DNA of 64,000 bases from Nothophaeocryptopus gaeumannii (Eukaryota > Ascomycota > Dothideomycetes > Mycosphaerellales > Mycosphaerellaceae): the NCBI GenBank assembly GCA_031771865.1, contig JASISA010000027.1:124001-188000 (forward strand), read 5' to 3'. The position numbers were made by a program, and so were the translations under genes. This document shows, one piece after another, positions 21,335-31,770 of the stretch. Numbering within the stretch: position 1 is the stretch's first letter; every line of letters begins with the position of its first letter. The notes beneath the pieces are model-generated. The model did not search any database. It was not told the DNA's origin and worked only from the letters and a program-made list of their open reading frames with translations.

Positions 21335-23500
21335 TTGGACGCAATGGACGCGACCATCAACTGCGGTCGACAGGAATGCAACTGTAATGAGTACTCCATC
21401 CCTCGCGGACACTTGTATCGCTGGGAAAGTGAAGAATCTTTGCCGCTCATAAGCAAGGCAAAAAGTTTCGCAAATGGCTCGTATGGTCCAGCGACACCTT
21501 TTGGGTACATGGCAAAGCTGGATCGGGCAAGTCGACTCTAATGAAGTACATCGTCGAGCACCGTGACACTCGTCACCTTCCACGGGAATGGACAGGCCAG
21601 GATGCATTGATCGTGCATTTTTTCTTTTGGCGTGCGGGAGGAGAGCTAGAAAGTCACAGCTGGGCCCGCTTCGTGGCATTCTATCCCAGATGGTGCAAGC
21701 AAAGCCAAAAGTGCTCGGACATATGTTTGCCGACCTCGCAGGACCGAACAACACGGATATTTCCCACGTGACGTTGACAGAGACGCGGCTCTTGGACTCT
21801 ATCAAAAATACTGTCGAAGCTATAGCAGGTGTTTTCCGGGTCGGCCTTTTCATCGATGGATTGGACCAGTTCGCTGGAGAAGCACACGATCTGGTCGAAC
21901 TACTCAATTGCCTCCAGACATCCCCAGCTGTCAGAATGTGCGTTCCAGCCGCCTACGGAACATATTCGATTCTGAATATGGGGTTAGTAATGATTGGCAG
22001 TTGGCATTACATGAGGTCACTGCGCCGGACATTTACAAGGTCATTCACGCAAAGCTAGGGAACACACTTCAGCAGAGAGCGTGTTCAGTGGGATTTGCTG
22101 ATTGTCTCTACCAACGTTTGATGGAGCAAGCCGAAGGTGTGTTCCTCTGGGTCACCCTAGCTGTTGCATCCATACGACGTGGCCTGGAAGAGTTCGATAG
22201 CGAAGGGCAGATTTCGCGCGAAGATTGATAGAATTGCCTACGGACTTGAACGGATTCATCGAGTGGATCTTGAACTCAATCGAATCCATATACCGCAAAC
22301 AAATACTGCTGCTGCTGCTTTGGTATAGCGACTACAAAAAGAGCACTCCGCTTTACTTTATTCCGTTGATCGAGGAAGGAAATGAAGATTCTGACTTCGC
22401 ATATCACGCGCCTAATGTGCCTTTCACGCCGGCGCAGATGGTAGCCCGGCATGGTCAAGCGCGGAGGTGCCTGATCAAGTGGTCCAAGGATCTCTTGAAT
22501 ATCGAGACATCACCTGTAGATCGAGGGCCCTTCCGCAACTACAACTCAGTATGGAGACAAGAGATTGACCATGGAGACAAGGTTACGTTCGCTCATCGAA
22601 GCATCTATGACCATGTCACACAGCGCATTAGTGGTGAAAGGCTTTACAAGCTGGCAGGGCCCGATTTCCATCCTTTACTAATGCTGTGCCATATACGACT
22701 CTGGGTATTTTCACATCTTGGAGGAGACCTGTATGATGTCGACAGGGACCGTTCTAGCTCACTGGCTGGCCATGAGTGTTCAGCGACTCGATGCATGCCG
22801 GTGACCATAAGCGAAGACGTAGCTCTCAGATCGGATCTGATACTACCACATCGCTGGCGGGATGTAGAGCACCAGTGGCGAATAATTGAAAGATATCGTG
22901 ATGTACCCAGTGCGTTACCATTCGTAAAACAAGGGACCAGGTATGAGGCTTTGTACAACAAGTCTAGGGGATCTCGGGAATGTCATCGCCCCGGTGACTG
23001 GCGCTCACGCATAGATCTACCGAGCGCGCTTCTGAATTTTGAATTGTCACGATTGTTCCTCAGACTTCCAAGCCAGCAGCACTTACCCGAAACGGAAGAT
23101 CAACGGCTGTTTTTGGCTTGAGTGCTTATTATTTGACATCTACGGCAAAAGACAAGACAAATGCACGCCCACTGCCAATGGAGTCGAGGCCGTAATCGCG
23201 CTACTACAAAGAGGCATTAACACGAGTCGGCAAGTTGCTCGCAACCCGCACAGTATACCATACCATGAAAGTGTTTGGCAACGATACTTGGAGTTTCTTC
23301 AGGTTCCAACAGACTACTCCATCCGCCACGGCGAATGGCATGATACTACGAAAAACGTTAGAGCATTCTTGGACCACGGGGCCGAACCAGACGTACCATA
23401 TGGCAGGTATCCGTTACTTGAGGTGGATGCTCAAGATTACCCCCCCAGACACCGGCTCCGACGACTTCATACCCGCCAGCATGGCATTTGGAGTGCCTGA
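21335..23500 (+). pseudogene. Broken NACHT-domain (NLR-like) gene with several frameshifts
   Basis: The sequence reads as one fungal NACHT NTPase spread over shifting frames. A P-loop in WVHGKAGSGKSTLMKYI spans about 21507-21556. It continues as LIVHFFFWRAGGELE, then shifts near 21650 to QLGPLRGILSQMV and the Walker B-like GLFIDGLDQFAGEAHDLVE. It shifts near 21940 to SSRLRNIFDSEYGVSNDWQ and FLWVTLAVASIRRGLEEFD, and near 22215 to LPTDLNGFIEWILNSIESIY. A later VTFAHRSIYDHV motif and an ankyrin-like end (AFLDHGAEPDVPYG) close the relic. Intact relatives are cytosolic STAND ATPases involved in non-self recognition. No intron borders sit at the shifts. The N-terminal effector domain is not seen. 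The gene is almost certainly non-functional as sequenced. Confidence 0.75.
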
Positions 23501-24197
23501 GAGGGCTGAATTACCAAAAGATCCCCATCCCTGAAAGAGCCACTACAGAGGCTACATCAATTGCCAACCCGAGGACTTCTGTGCTTACCTTGGCGAGATA
23601 TCGAAATCGCTAAAAGAGGCCAGCGAGCGTCGGTCAAAGCACTTCTGCGCTCCTGAATTTCGAATCGAGGCTGGTTCGGCAAGATGTGAAAATGCTACCG
23701 CTCTACATGAAAGTTAGCCATCACCCTCTCCACCCGAAACTTCCGGAATGAGATGCAAAAGCAGGAGGGTTTGGATCGCGAGCCCTCAAGCAACTAACTG
23801 TCTCGCATCATTTCTCGTCGCGGAATTTCCAGCAATACCCGCCCTCCTTGAATCCTCAACTGAGCTTGATGCTAGTATTCTGCCGGGGCCGCTTCAAGAG
23901 TGAGGGAACCATGTTCATCATATGAGTAACGTTTCCGGCCTCTGAAGCGGATGGCAGACAAAGAAACGGCTTAGCTACGATTGGGCTCACTGCATCGACC
24001 CAAGTCCACAAGTTGCAACTTTCTTCTTTTTCATTTCGTTTTCTAAAGAAGAATGGAAAAATTTTCGAAAAGAGCGGATGTAGTTAATATACTCTACAGA
24101 AGTCTCTACGCACCAATATTCGATACATCTCGAGCCACATATTCCGATCTTTGTGACCAAACTCCTTCTGCAGTCGATGTTCTTACTAGGCTTCCAG
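23501..24197. other. Interval between NACHT relic and effector gene
   Basis: About 700 bases without a supported gene. The left part may hold further decayed sequence of the NACHT gene. The right part is the 3' flank of the effector candidate. Confidence 0.35.
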
Positions 24198-24978
24198 CTA
24201 CTCCAAGTCGTCATCGTCGCCCCCAGCCTTCGTATCCTTCACATCCTTGACAACCGGCTTCCCGTCATCCTTAACAACCGGCTTCCCGCCTTCCTTAGCC
24301 TTTGGCTTCCCGTTATCCTTAACAGTCGGCTTCTTGTCATCCTTAGCCTTCGGCTTTCCGTGACCCTTAACAGCCGGCGTCTTGGTATCCTCGACAGTCG
24401 CCTTTCCAATGGCCCAAGCGATCTCGACCCGCTTGCCTCCCTGCGAATCGCAAGGCATCTCACCACCAGCGCCAATCTGCTTTATGATGGTGCCCTTGAT
24501 ACCTGCAAATCAAACAGTCAGCAAAAACGCCCTTCAACCCACATCTAACAATCTCAGTCGACTTACCAGTGCAGCTGTCCTTGCCCGCGTTCTGCCAAGT
24601 CTTAATCGCATCTTCCAACAAATCATGGATGTCGGACGTGCCAATGTAGCCAATCTGACCCGGCTCAACCGGCTGTGCAGAGAAACCGCAGTCGCCAAAC
24701 TTGCCGAGCTGCTTAGCGCCGTCAATCTTCCAGGGACCGGAGGCTGGAGCGTTGTCACGGAGCTTGTAGCAATTGTCAAGGGTGGGTGCTTGAGAGCCAT
24801 CGCCCGGGATGGGGATGAAGGAAGATCTGCCGCATGTGTTGGCGTTGCCGGTGCCGGAGCCCGCGTTGGTGGGTTTCTTGACGTGTTGCCTGTTGGTGTA
24901 TTTTCCCTGGGTTTGAGGGAGGGCGACGGCAGAGGAGGCCAGGAGGGCGAGGGAGGTGAATGCCGTCGGGAAGTGCAT
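24198..24978 (-). CDS. Secreted Hce2 (Ecp2-like) effector candidate with lysine-rich repeat tail
   Basis: Two exons (24978-24567 and 24502-24198; intron borders GTAAGT and CAG) join to 238 residues. A signal peptide (MHFPTAFTSLALLASSAVALP) leads a domain with the Hce2 pattern: a Cys followed by SSF, a DNCYKLRDN segment, PWKIDGAKQL, a GDCGFSAQP segment, IGTSDIHDLLEDAIKTWQ and a late hydrophobic VEIAWAIGKA strand. Hce2 proteins are homologues of Ecp2 from the tomato pathogen Cladosporium fulvum. They occur widely in fungi, and some affect plant cells. The C-terminus carries about six lysine-rich eight-residue repeats encoded by a 24-bp DNA repeat, which is not part of the classical domain. Whether this copy acts on a host is unknown. 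Confidence 0.7.
24247..24390 (-). repeat. Six 24-bp repeats encoding a GKP-VK octapeptide
   Basis: Six in-phase copies of a 24-bp unit lie inside the last exon of the Hce2-like gene. Each encodes an octapeptide of the form Asp/Glu-x-Gly-Lys-Pro-x-x-Lys. Copies differ by several substitutions, so the array is not very recent. Being a multiple of three, copy number can change without breaking the frame. Confidence 0.8.
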
Positions 24979-26147
24979 CTTGAATGTTATTGTTGGTTTT
25001 GGAGCTTGTTAGATGGAAGATTGATGCTTCTTGGGGTCTTTGGGTTGGAAGCTTGGTGGTTGATGCTCTCTCTGGACAATTGCTCTCGCGGTCGTTATAT
25101 ATCTTCAAGAGTTCCTCCTGCCAAGTTCAACTCCCGCAGGCTGCTACGTCGGACGGACGTCGGTTGCGTCATTATAGGGGTGAATAGCAACGGTGTTGCG
25201 TGAAGCCATCGTTGGGCCACCTGTGGTCAGCGCGTGGTGAGTAGTTCCACTGATTTAGTCCAATCTGTACGAAGGAGATCGCGGTCTAGCACCTACTCTT
25301 CCAGAACGTCTGGAGTATGCTCGAACCACGCATGAAGCATGGTTGTGTTTTCAACGTTTCTCACCCACATCAGGCCATTGATCGTTATCGAGAGTTTTGC
25401 GAGCGTAGATGCTATATCCCTTGGTTCTCTTGCAAGGCGCATCTTCGAAGCAAAAAATCTTGGCAGGCAGGACAGTGAGAAGTCATCAAACTTCGACCTT
25501 TCATGGCTTAGATTGTCCGGTCATTCTCTGTGCCTACTTCTTCGAGATGTTGTCCTTTCTTCCGGAAATTAATTTCTGCCGAGGGCTGCAGAGCCGCACG
25601 GCCGGACTTCGTCCTCTCTGGATGCCAATCGTGAGGCACGAACAGCAGAAGAGCCACACTCGTAAATGTTCGGTCTGAGGTTTCCGAAGCTCTAGACCAC
25701 TTGCACGTGTTCTCAACTCTTCATCAATCAGCGGTGGCTTTCATATCCAGATCCATGGCTGACGTGGTGACTACTCGGATCCATTACGGTTACCAGGTGC
25801 TGCCACATGCCCATTACTGTGAGGAAAGGGGGAGAAATATGATGTACGGACGGATGTATATTCTTTCGCACTTCGTGTTCACATCAATTCTCCACTTGAC
25901 GACTTCAAGAAAGGTCGACAACATGCTCACCCCAGGAGCCTGGGATTTACGCAAAGACTCGCATCCAGTGCTGGGATCATACAAGGATTGTGGTGGGCCC
26001 GAGCGTCTTGCAGGTCTTGGCTGAGGTCAGTCCTTCTGTTCCTGCATTGGAGTGTTTGTGAACGTTGAACTTCTTGCTTTCCACTTCAGCACGTACATCG
26101 ATCACTGACGCCAAACCCCTGCGAGCACGTTAGCAAGATCCCTGGGT
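24979..26147. other. 1.2-kb interval between effector and acetyltransferase
   Basis: It contains the promoters of two outward-facing genes. Open frames at 25339-25572, 25534-25716 and 25701-26024 have no family features. I see nothing else that can be supported. Confidence 0.35.
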
Positions 26148-26935
26148 ATGGCAAAGACCGAGAAGGATGAGACTCAACTGGCATTGGCAAGAGAGTTGAA
26201 GAATGTTCCGTGGTGCGAACAGTACGAGCGTATGATCTCAGGTATGCTGTACGTAGAAATGAATTTCTTCCACAGACAATCGGTTGGGTTTGACTTATGC
26301 GATTCGGTTGAGCAGGTACGAATCGTTTGTGCCAGAATTGAAGAAAGCTCGGTATTGCGCTCGTGCTTGGTCGCACCAATACAATACCTATTTCCCCTCA
26401 GACCCCGACGCAGATCCAGATGATTTGACAGCCAAGCGACAGAAAGACCTTGAGGCGATCCTAGGTAGAGCTGGCGAAGACTGCTATGTCGAACCTCCGT
26501 TCTTCATCGATTATGGATGCAACATCTCGCTGGGCAAGCGCTTTTACGGAGCGTTCAATCTGACCATTCTCGACTGCGGCCTGGTGACGATAGGCGACCG
26601 CGTCATGATCGGACCGGGAGTCTCCATCTTCGCCGCCACGCATGAGACCGAGGTGCAGAGTCGTCGAGAGGATATCGAATTCACGAAGCCGGTAGCGATT
26701 GGCAACGACTGCTGGATTGGAGGCCATGCTGTGATTCTACCTGGAGTAAGCATTGGTGAAGGCTGCACGATATCTGCGAGTTCTGTTGTGACAAGAGACA
26801 TACCGGCTTGGAGTGTCGCTATGGGCAGTCCTGTGGGTTCTCTCAAGTGGACCTGCTCAGCGAGCACGTGCTAACCAGTGCTCACAGGCCAGGGTTGTGA
26901 AGACAGTGACTCCTCTCGATCCTGTGCGGGAGTGA
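26148..26935 (+). CDS. Maltose/galactoside O-acetyltransferase-like hexapeptide protein, three exons
   Basis: Exons 26148-26248, 26316-26832 and 26888-26935 join in frame to 221 residues. The N-terminal maltose-acetyltransferase domain reads YERMISGMLYESFVPELKKA across the first splice site, which supports the join. The left-handed beta-helix follows with hexapeptide repeats (FFIDYGCNISLGKRFYG, VTIGDRVMIGPGVSIF, IGNDCWIGGHAVILPGVSIG). It includes the catalytic His region FAATHETE and ends at ARVVKTVTPLDPVRE. The enzyme transfers acetyl from acetyl-CoA to sugars or related acceptors (NodL/LacA/Maa class). It is probably cytosolic and trimeric. Confidence 0.93.
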
Positions 26936-28178
26936 TGAAGATGATGCACAACCTCCACTCAGCACACCACCATCATCGACACAGTGCCGCAATATTTTCA
27001 AGTGTAAAGTGAAGGTTAGCGGTGTTACTGCTGATGTTGCGGGCATCAACTCTAATTCGGGTGATACGATTACGGTTTCGGGGTGTTGTGGTAATGCGAA
27101 GAGGGTTCGTCAGGAGACTAAGGGGGGTTGCGTTGCGAGTACGAGTGCGTGTGGTGGGCTGTGGGGGAAGATGTCGAAGTTGTCTAGCTGCTGAAAGGGG
27201 AGTGTGTTGAGATGATTCTTACCTTTTGGTATGTAATGATGGATGTACGACCTTATTCACATCTGAGCTTCGTTATTGCTTGACTTGGTGTCGTTCGCAT
27301 AGAGATGCGATGAGGAGGCGTCTAAACTGTAAGGCAACAACAAGGCATGAGTATGATGAGTAAGCACCAACCCGAGTGCCCTCCATCTCCTCGAGACTTC
27401 GATCTCGCTTTCTTCCAACTCCTTCATCCTCCTCCTCTCCATCATCTTCATCTTCATTTGAGAAAAAGCCATCTTCCGTTCCATCACCATGCGGCTGTCC
27501 TCAATGGATTCCTTTGTGGCAACCTTCAAATCTGCACGGCCTAGGCCTTCGAAGTTCAATCTCCAAATGTAATACAGAAATGTAGAGCAAAGTAGAAACC
27601 GCGTCCGCTCTCGTTCCGTCGGACGTGTATGACATGCCGACAAGGCGGTGCCTGGACGCCAACGCCCTCCCGTCCATGTCGGAGAATGGAGAATTGCTCT
27701 GGGAAGATGCTTGGATGCTATTCTTCGGCGTCTCGCTCCGATGCCCGCCTCAAACAGATCATGAGCCTGGAGAGCAATCACACTTCCTCGTTGGCGATCC
27801 GTCCTGGTGCTCCGCTTCTAATCTTCGGGCTGATTCATGGCACCTGTCAACTGCAGCCACTCAGCGAGGCGAGCACGAACTGATGCAACACACATTATTC
27901 TGACTCGGTCTCTGAACAGACACCATGCGGCTCAAGATCCCTCGCGAGGCTGGCTATTAAACTAGGAAGCCTATAGCTGTAGCTTGCTATAGACAGCTCG
28001 ATGATACTATCCAACCCACTTTCAGTGCTGGACATGGGTTGCGCTCGCCCACGGGCGCGGCGCAGCTACAACTATGACATGGGGTAGCGATGCCACACTT
28101 GTCTTGTTTCCGGCCTCCAACCTCTTCCGAACTCGACCTGGACGGAAGCAATCGCACGCCTGTAGCAAGAGACCTGCA
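26936..28178. other. 1.2-kb interval with a cysteine-rich open frame
   Basis: Apart from a short cysteine-rich plus-strand frame (26967-27194, separate entry), I see no supported gene. A minus-strand frame at 27257-27781 (174 codons) has a charged Met/Arg/Glu-rich centre but no conserved domain. Confidence 0.35.
26967..27194 (+). CDS. Possible exon of a small cysteine-rich protein
   Basis: An open frame without a clear ATG reads through STQCRNIFKCKVKVSGVTAD, then DTITVSGCCGNAKRV and a Cys-containing tail ending SKLSSC before a stop at 27192-27194. The paired and regularly spaced cysteines (C, C, CC, C, C, C) and Ser/Gly/Thr-rich content resemble fungal small secreted proteins. No signal peptide exon could be found between it and the acetyltransferase gene that ends at 26935. 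It may be a remnant or the last exon of a gene with an unrecognised start. Confidence 0.25.
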   Translation, partial: PPSSTQCRNIFKCKVKVSGVTADVAGINSNSGDTITVSGCCGNAKRVRQETKGGCVASTSACGGLWGKMSKLSSC

Positions 28179-30019
28179 ATGATGCCTATGCACAAGATTT
28201 GGCTTGTGCTTGTAAGCACATTGAGTCTGTGCAGTGCCACCCTGCAAGCACACGAAAACGAGATCGCCAAGCAGCAACAACAAGCACTGAGCGACATAGC
28301 AGATCTACACTTACCAAGATGCGCGGTATGCTCGAATTCTTCATTTCCATTGTCCAGAGTTGCCTGCTCATGACAGCTCATTAGGGACTCTGCTTCGTCC
28401 AAGTCTTTCCGGAATTCAATTGCTCTCTGGATGATGTATCATGCATGTGTCCGAATGCGAACCTGACGAGCGACATTTCTGCCTGCCTTACGTCCAACTG
28501 CACAATACCAGACCAGCTATGTAAGTCAAAAACCTTTCAGCGTGCCAAACACAATGCCTAATCAACCTTTGCAGTGGCTGAGAGAACGTCGAAGGACATA
28601 TGCGGCGCGATTTCTCGGAATCAGTCGCATGTCACCAGGCGCTTGACATGGACCTTGTTCGCATTAGCAGTGTTTTTTGTCGGTGCTCGCTTCCTTGCAA
28701 GACCAGAGCGAATGCACGGTAGCGGCTATGGTACCGATGACTGGACTATTTTCTCCTGCTTGGCTGTGCTCATCCCATTCAACGGATTGATACAGGTCAT
28801 GACTGACGATGGACTGGGGCGTGACAACTACACGCTATCTGCAAACGAGATCACTGATATGCTTGAGGTCAGATTCCTTCTTCTCGTGATCCTCGAACAA
28901 AACTTGCTAACTAGAATGTAGCTCTTCTTCGCTTTCACGATATTGTACACTATCCTGATCATGCTTACGAAAGTATCCATTCTGCAACTCTACCTGCGAA
29001 TCTGGACTCCCGACGCTACCTCAGTATGGTTTCGACGAGCATGTTGGTTCCTCATAGTGCTCCACGTCATCACACTGATTACCTTCGCAATGGCGGAGAT
29101 CTTCAGTTGTACGCCTGTCAGTTATTCTTGGCTTTACTGGGATGGACTTCACACGGGTACATGCGTGAACAGAGCAGCATTGGCGTATGCTCTAGGTGCC
29201 GTCAACATCTGCTACGATGTCGTTGTATTCATTCTGCCACTGCATAACTTCCTGAAGCTCAACATCTCCTGGCGACGAAAGATCGGCGTCTGCACCACCT
29301 TCATGGTGGGAGTCCTGATGACGATCTGTAGCATCGTAAGTCTAAGTTACCTCGCTCGTTGGAATCTTACTGAGAATTCCTAGGTCCGTCTGCAATACCT
29401 AGTGAAGATTGGCCATTCTTCCAATCAAACCTGGGACTACGATGCGACTGTGATCTGGTCTTCTGTCGAATGCAACTTCAGTGTCGTGTGTACTTGTATG
29501 CCCGCTATGGCAGGTCTCCTTCAGCGAGCGTGGGCAACAATGTCTGGCGTACCGCTTAGCAGCAATGCATCCGAGTCCAAAGCACCCATCCACCCAAGGG
29601 CAATCGATCCAGAGAATCCTGTCACTGACGACGAAGTACTGCGAATGCGACGACCAGACTCGTTCATCGACTCGGCGACGGAAGTCACAGACACGGACCC
29701 AGACGCTCCCACCAATTGGCGTGAGAAGGCGGCCTCGAAATCGCCCCAAGGTGGCATCGAACTAACACACGAGCCACCGTCTGAGACAACTGCTACCAAG
29801 CTATCTTACAGAGACGCCACTGGAAGATTGCACGAGGTCAAGGTCATCGATAAGCCAATGGACGACTTCAAGCCTCCTGATCCGGACTTCCCAGATGCGC
29901 CTGAGAATCAAGCAAATGCTCTTCGTGGGTTGAGAGAGGCCGACGATGTGAGTTGGGAGCGCGAGCCTTCACGAGGGAGAAATTGGAAGAGCAAGTCGCC
30001 TGTTAGCAAGCGTGAGTAG
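28179..30019 (+). CDS. CFEM-domain PTH11-like seven-helix receptor, five exons
   Basis: Exons 28179-28325, 28385-28520, 28575-28867, 28922-29335 and 29384-30019 join in frame to 541 residues. A signal peptide (MMPMHKIWLVLVSTLSL) is followed by a CFEM domain with eight cysteines spread over three exons (LPRCA; GLCFVQVFPEFNC; DVSCMC; ACLTSNC; KDICGAI). Seven hydrophobic segments follow, the first being WTLFALAVFFVGARFLA. They carry the fungal rhodopsin-domain signatures YGTDDWTIF and YTILIMLTKVSILQLYLRI. A polar cytosolic tail of about 170 residues ends the protein. CFEM-PTH11 proteins are candidate surface sensors in filamentous ascomycetes. The next gene, in the same direction, encodes a second receptor type. 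Confidence 0.92.
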
Positions 30020-30547
30020 AGTCTATACAGGCGCATGACCACATGGCAAGCTTGTCTCTCCATTCTGATTCATGAACTGGAGTTCGGTATGATTGATCTA
30101 TGGACGACAGAACGCACGTGATGTATGACTAAGTACGATCTATATGCCCTGCATCCGGGGAATTGAGGAGTTCCGAGTGGTAATGTTGTAGCCGGACCCC
30201 GCAAAAGGTATTAGAGTTACTGCCGTTTGGTATTAGGCTCTGATGGAAAACAGGCATCACTTCCCCGATTCTGGCGATCGGCAGATCCGGAGAGTCGTGC
30301 TAGTCTCAGACCCCAAGAACTTAATAGAAGCTAACGCATGGGTAGGCTAGCTCATGGAAACTTGTAGCAGAGCGGTTTGTTCAAGGGCCAGATGAACCCC
30401 TCAAACTCCAAGTGCCGTATAGCAAACGAGATGCGGAGTCGTATTGTGTTGAGGTGATGAGCGGAGAGTACTACTTCGAAACGGTCTAACTACAACTCTC
30501 CTGCAGCCTCTTCCGATGTTCTGCCTCTGTGTCGAGCAGTCGAAGCA
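30020..30547. promoter_or_regulatory. Spacer between the two receptor genes
   Basis: About 530 bases separate two plus-strand receptor genes. It should hold the terminator of the first and the promoter of the second. No open frame or repeat of interest is seen. Confidence 0.4.
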
Positions 30548-31770
30548 ATGGTGCTCTCTCTGGTCGTTGCAATACCCACTTTCATATGCTCGTTGCTATC
30601 CTTCACGGCGAGCTTCATCTTCGCCGTAGCCTACATCATCTTTCCCCCTCCTGAACGACACTTTCGGCAAGCTTTAATCATTAATCTTCTCATAGCAGGT
30701 AGGTTCAGCATACCAACATCCGAACCCAGTTGAACACTTGCATAGGAGACAAATGTCTGATCATCACGGTGAAAGACCTAATAAACTCCGCAAACAACAC
30801 GATAGCAGGCGCGATCGCCCTCTCAAGATACGACCACAAAGAGCCATTGGATCCGGGGCACGCCTGCACTGCAAATGGCTACATTGGACAGTTCTCGGTC
30901 CAGGCGATTGACTTCAATATACTCGTAATCAGCCTGGCTGTCTTGCTCACGGTACGACAAAGTCACTTCATGCATGAGCCACCATTGTCGAAGGCCCTCC
31001 TCGTGTGCGCCATTCCCTGGATACCACCTCTGATCACGGCCAATGTCGCTCTCGGCCTTGGTCTCTACGGACCCGTCAGCGGGAACTGGTGCTGGATCGG
31101 GAAGAAGCATTTCGGTCTTCGCTACGCCCTCGCTCATGGCTGGCGCATCGCCATCTTCGTCGCAACCATAGCAATCTACACATACGTATACTGGTATCTC
31201 AACAGAGTATATGGGAAGCTACACCTCGACACAAACTCGGCAGGAGGAGCCACAGAAATGGGAGGAGAATCCTCTGGCAGCACAGTCCTCCCAGATCTAA
31301 CACGTCCTCCACCCGACAAACATATCCGCGCTCGATCCAGCGTCACAATCCTCCACCAAGAGAGCAGCAGCGACATTGTCCCCCTCCGCCAAGCATGGGG
31401 CTCCGACCATCTCTACCCCGAACCACCCTCCTCCGAACGCACCTCCTACCATCCCAAATTCCACTACCTCGGCGCTGGCGCCGGCGACCGAGAAAGCCAC
31501 ACCCAAATCACAGTCATAGCAACAGAACGCCAACAAGCCGCCAAGAAACGAAAAGTGGCGCTCAGGAATACATTGTTGTTGAATGGATATCCGATTTGTT
31601 ATGTTGCACTTTGGATACCGGGGATTGCGAATCGCATTGCAGAGGCGTTTCCCGGGGAGCCGCCGATCTGGTTGACTGCTTTGCAGGCTAGTACGCAGTT
31701 GGTGGGGTTTGCGAATGCGATTACTTATGCTTATAATGAGCAGTTGAGGGTGAGGGTTAAAGATCGATGA
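30548..31770 (+). CDS. Git3/cAMP-receptor-like G-protein-coupled receptor, two exons
   Basis: Exons 30548-30698 and 30746-31770 join in frame to 391 residues (donor GTAGGT, acceptor CATAG). The hydrophobic segments are in the usual positions. TM1 is in VVAIPTFICSLLSFTASFIF. TM2 ends INLLIAGDKCLIITVKDLIN across the splice site, with the family motif NSANNTIAGAIA. A conserved Cys pair brackets HACTANGYIGQFSVQ and GNWCWIG. A long third cytosolic loop rich in Ser and Pro (about residues 225-325) precedes the last two helices. The best fit is the Git3/Dictyostelium-cAR-like class of fungal receptors that sense carbon sources or unknown ligands through G-alpha and cAMP. Confidence 0.88.

Noticed and set aside
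21335..23500. Explaining the NACHT frame changes by introns
   Set aside because: At the switch points conserved sequence continues without missing residues and no GT...AG pair of suitable length and phase is present.
24382..25203. A plus-strand open frame of 273 codons
   Set aside because: It lies antisense to the Hce2-like gene, whose signal peptide, splice borders and domain pattern are much stronger.
27257..27781. A minus-strand open frame of 174 codons
   Set aside because: The central Met/Arg/Glu-rich part could form a helix, but the ends look random and there is no family feature.
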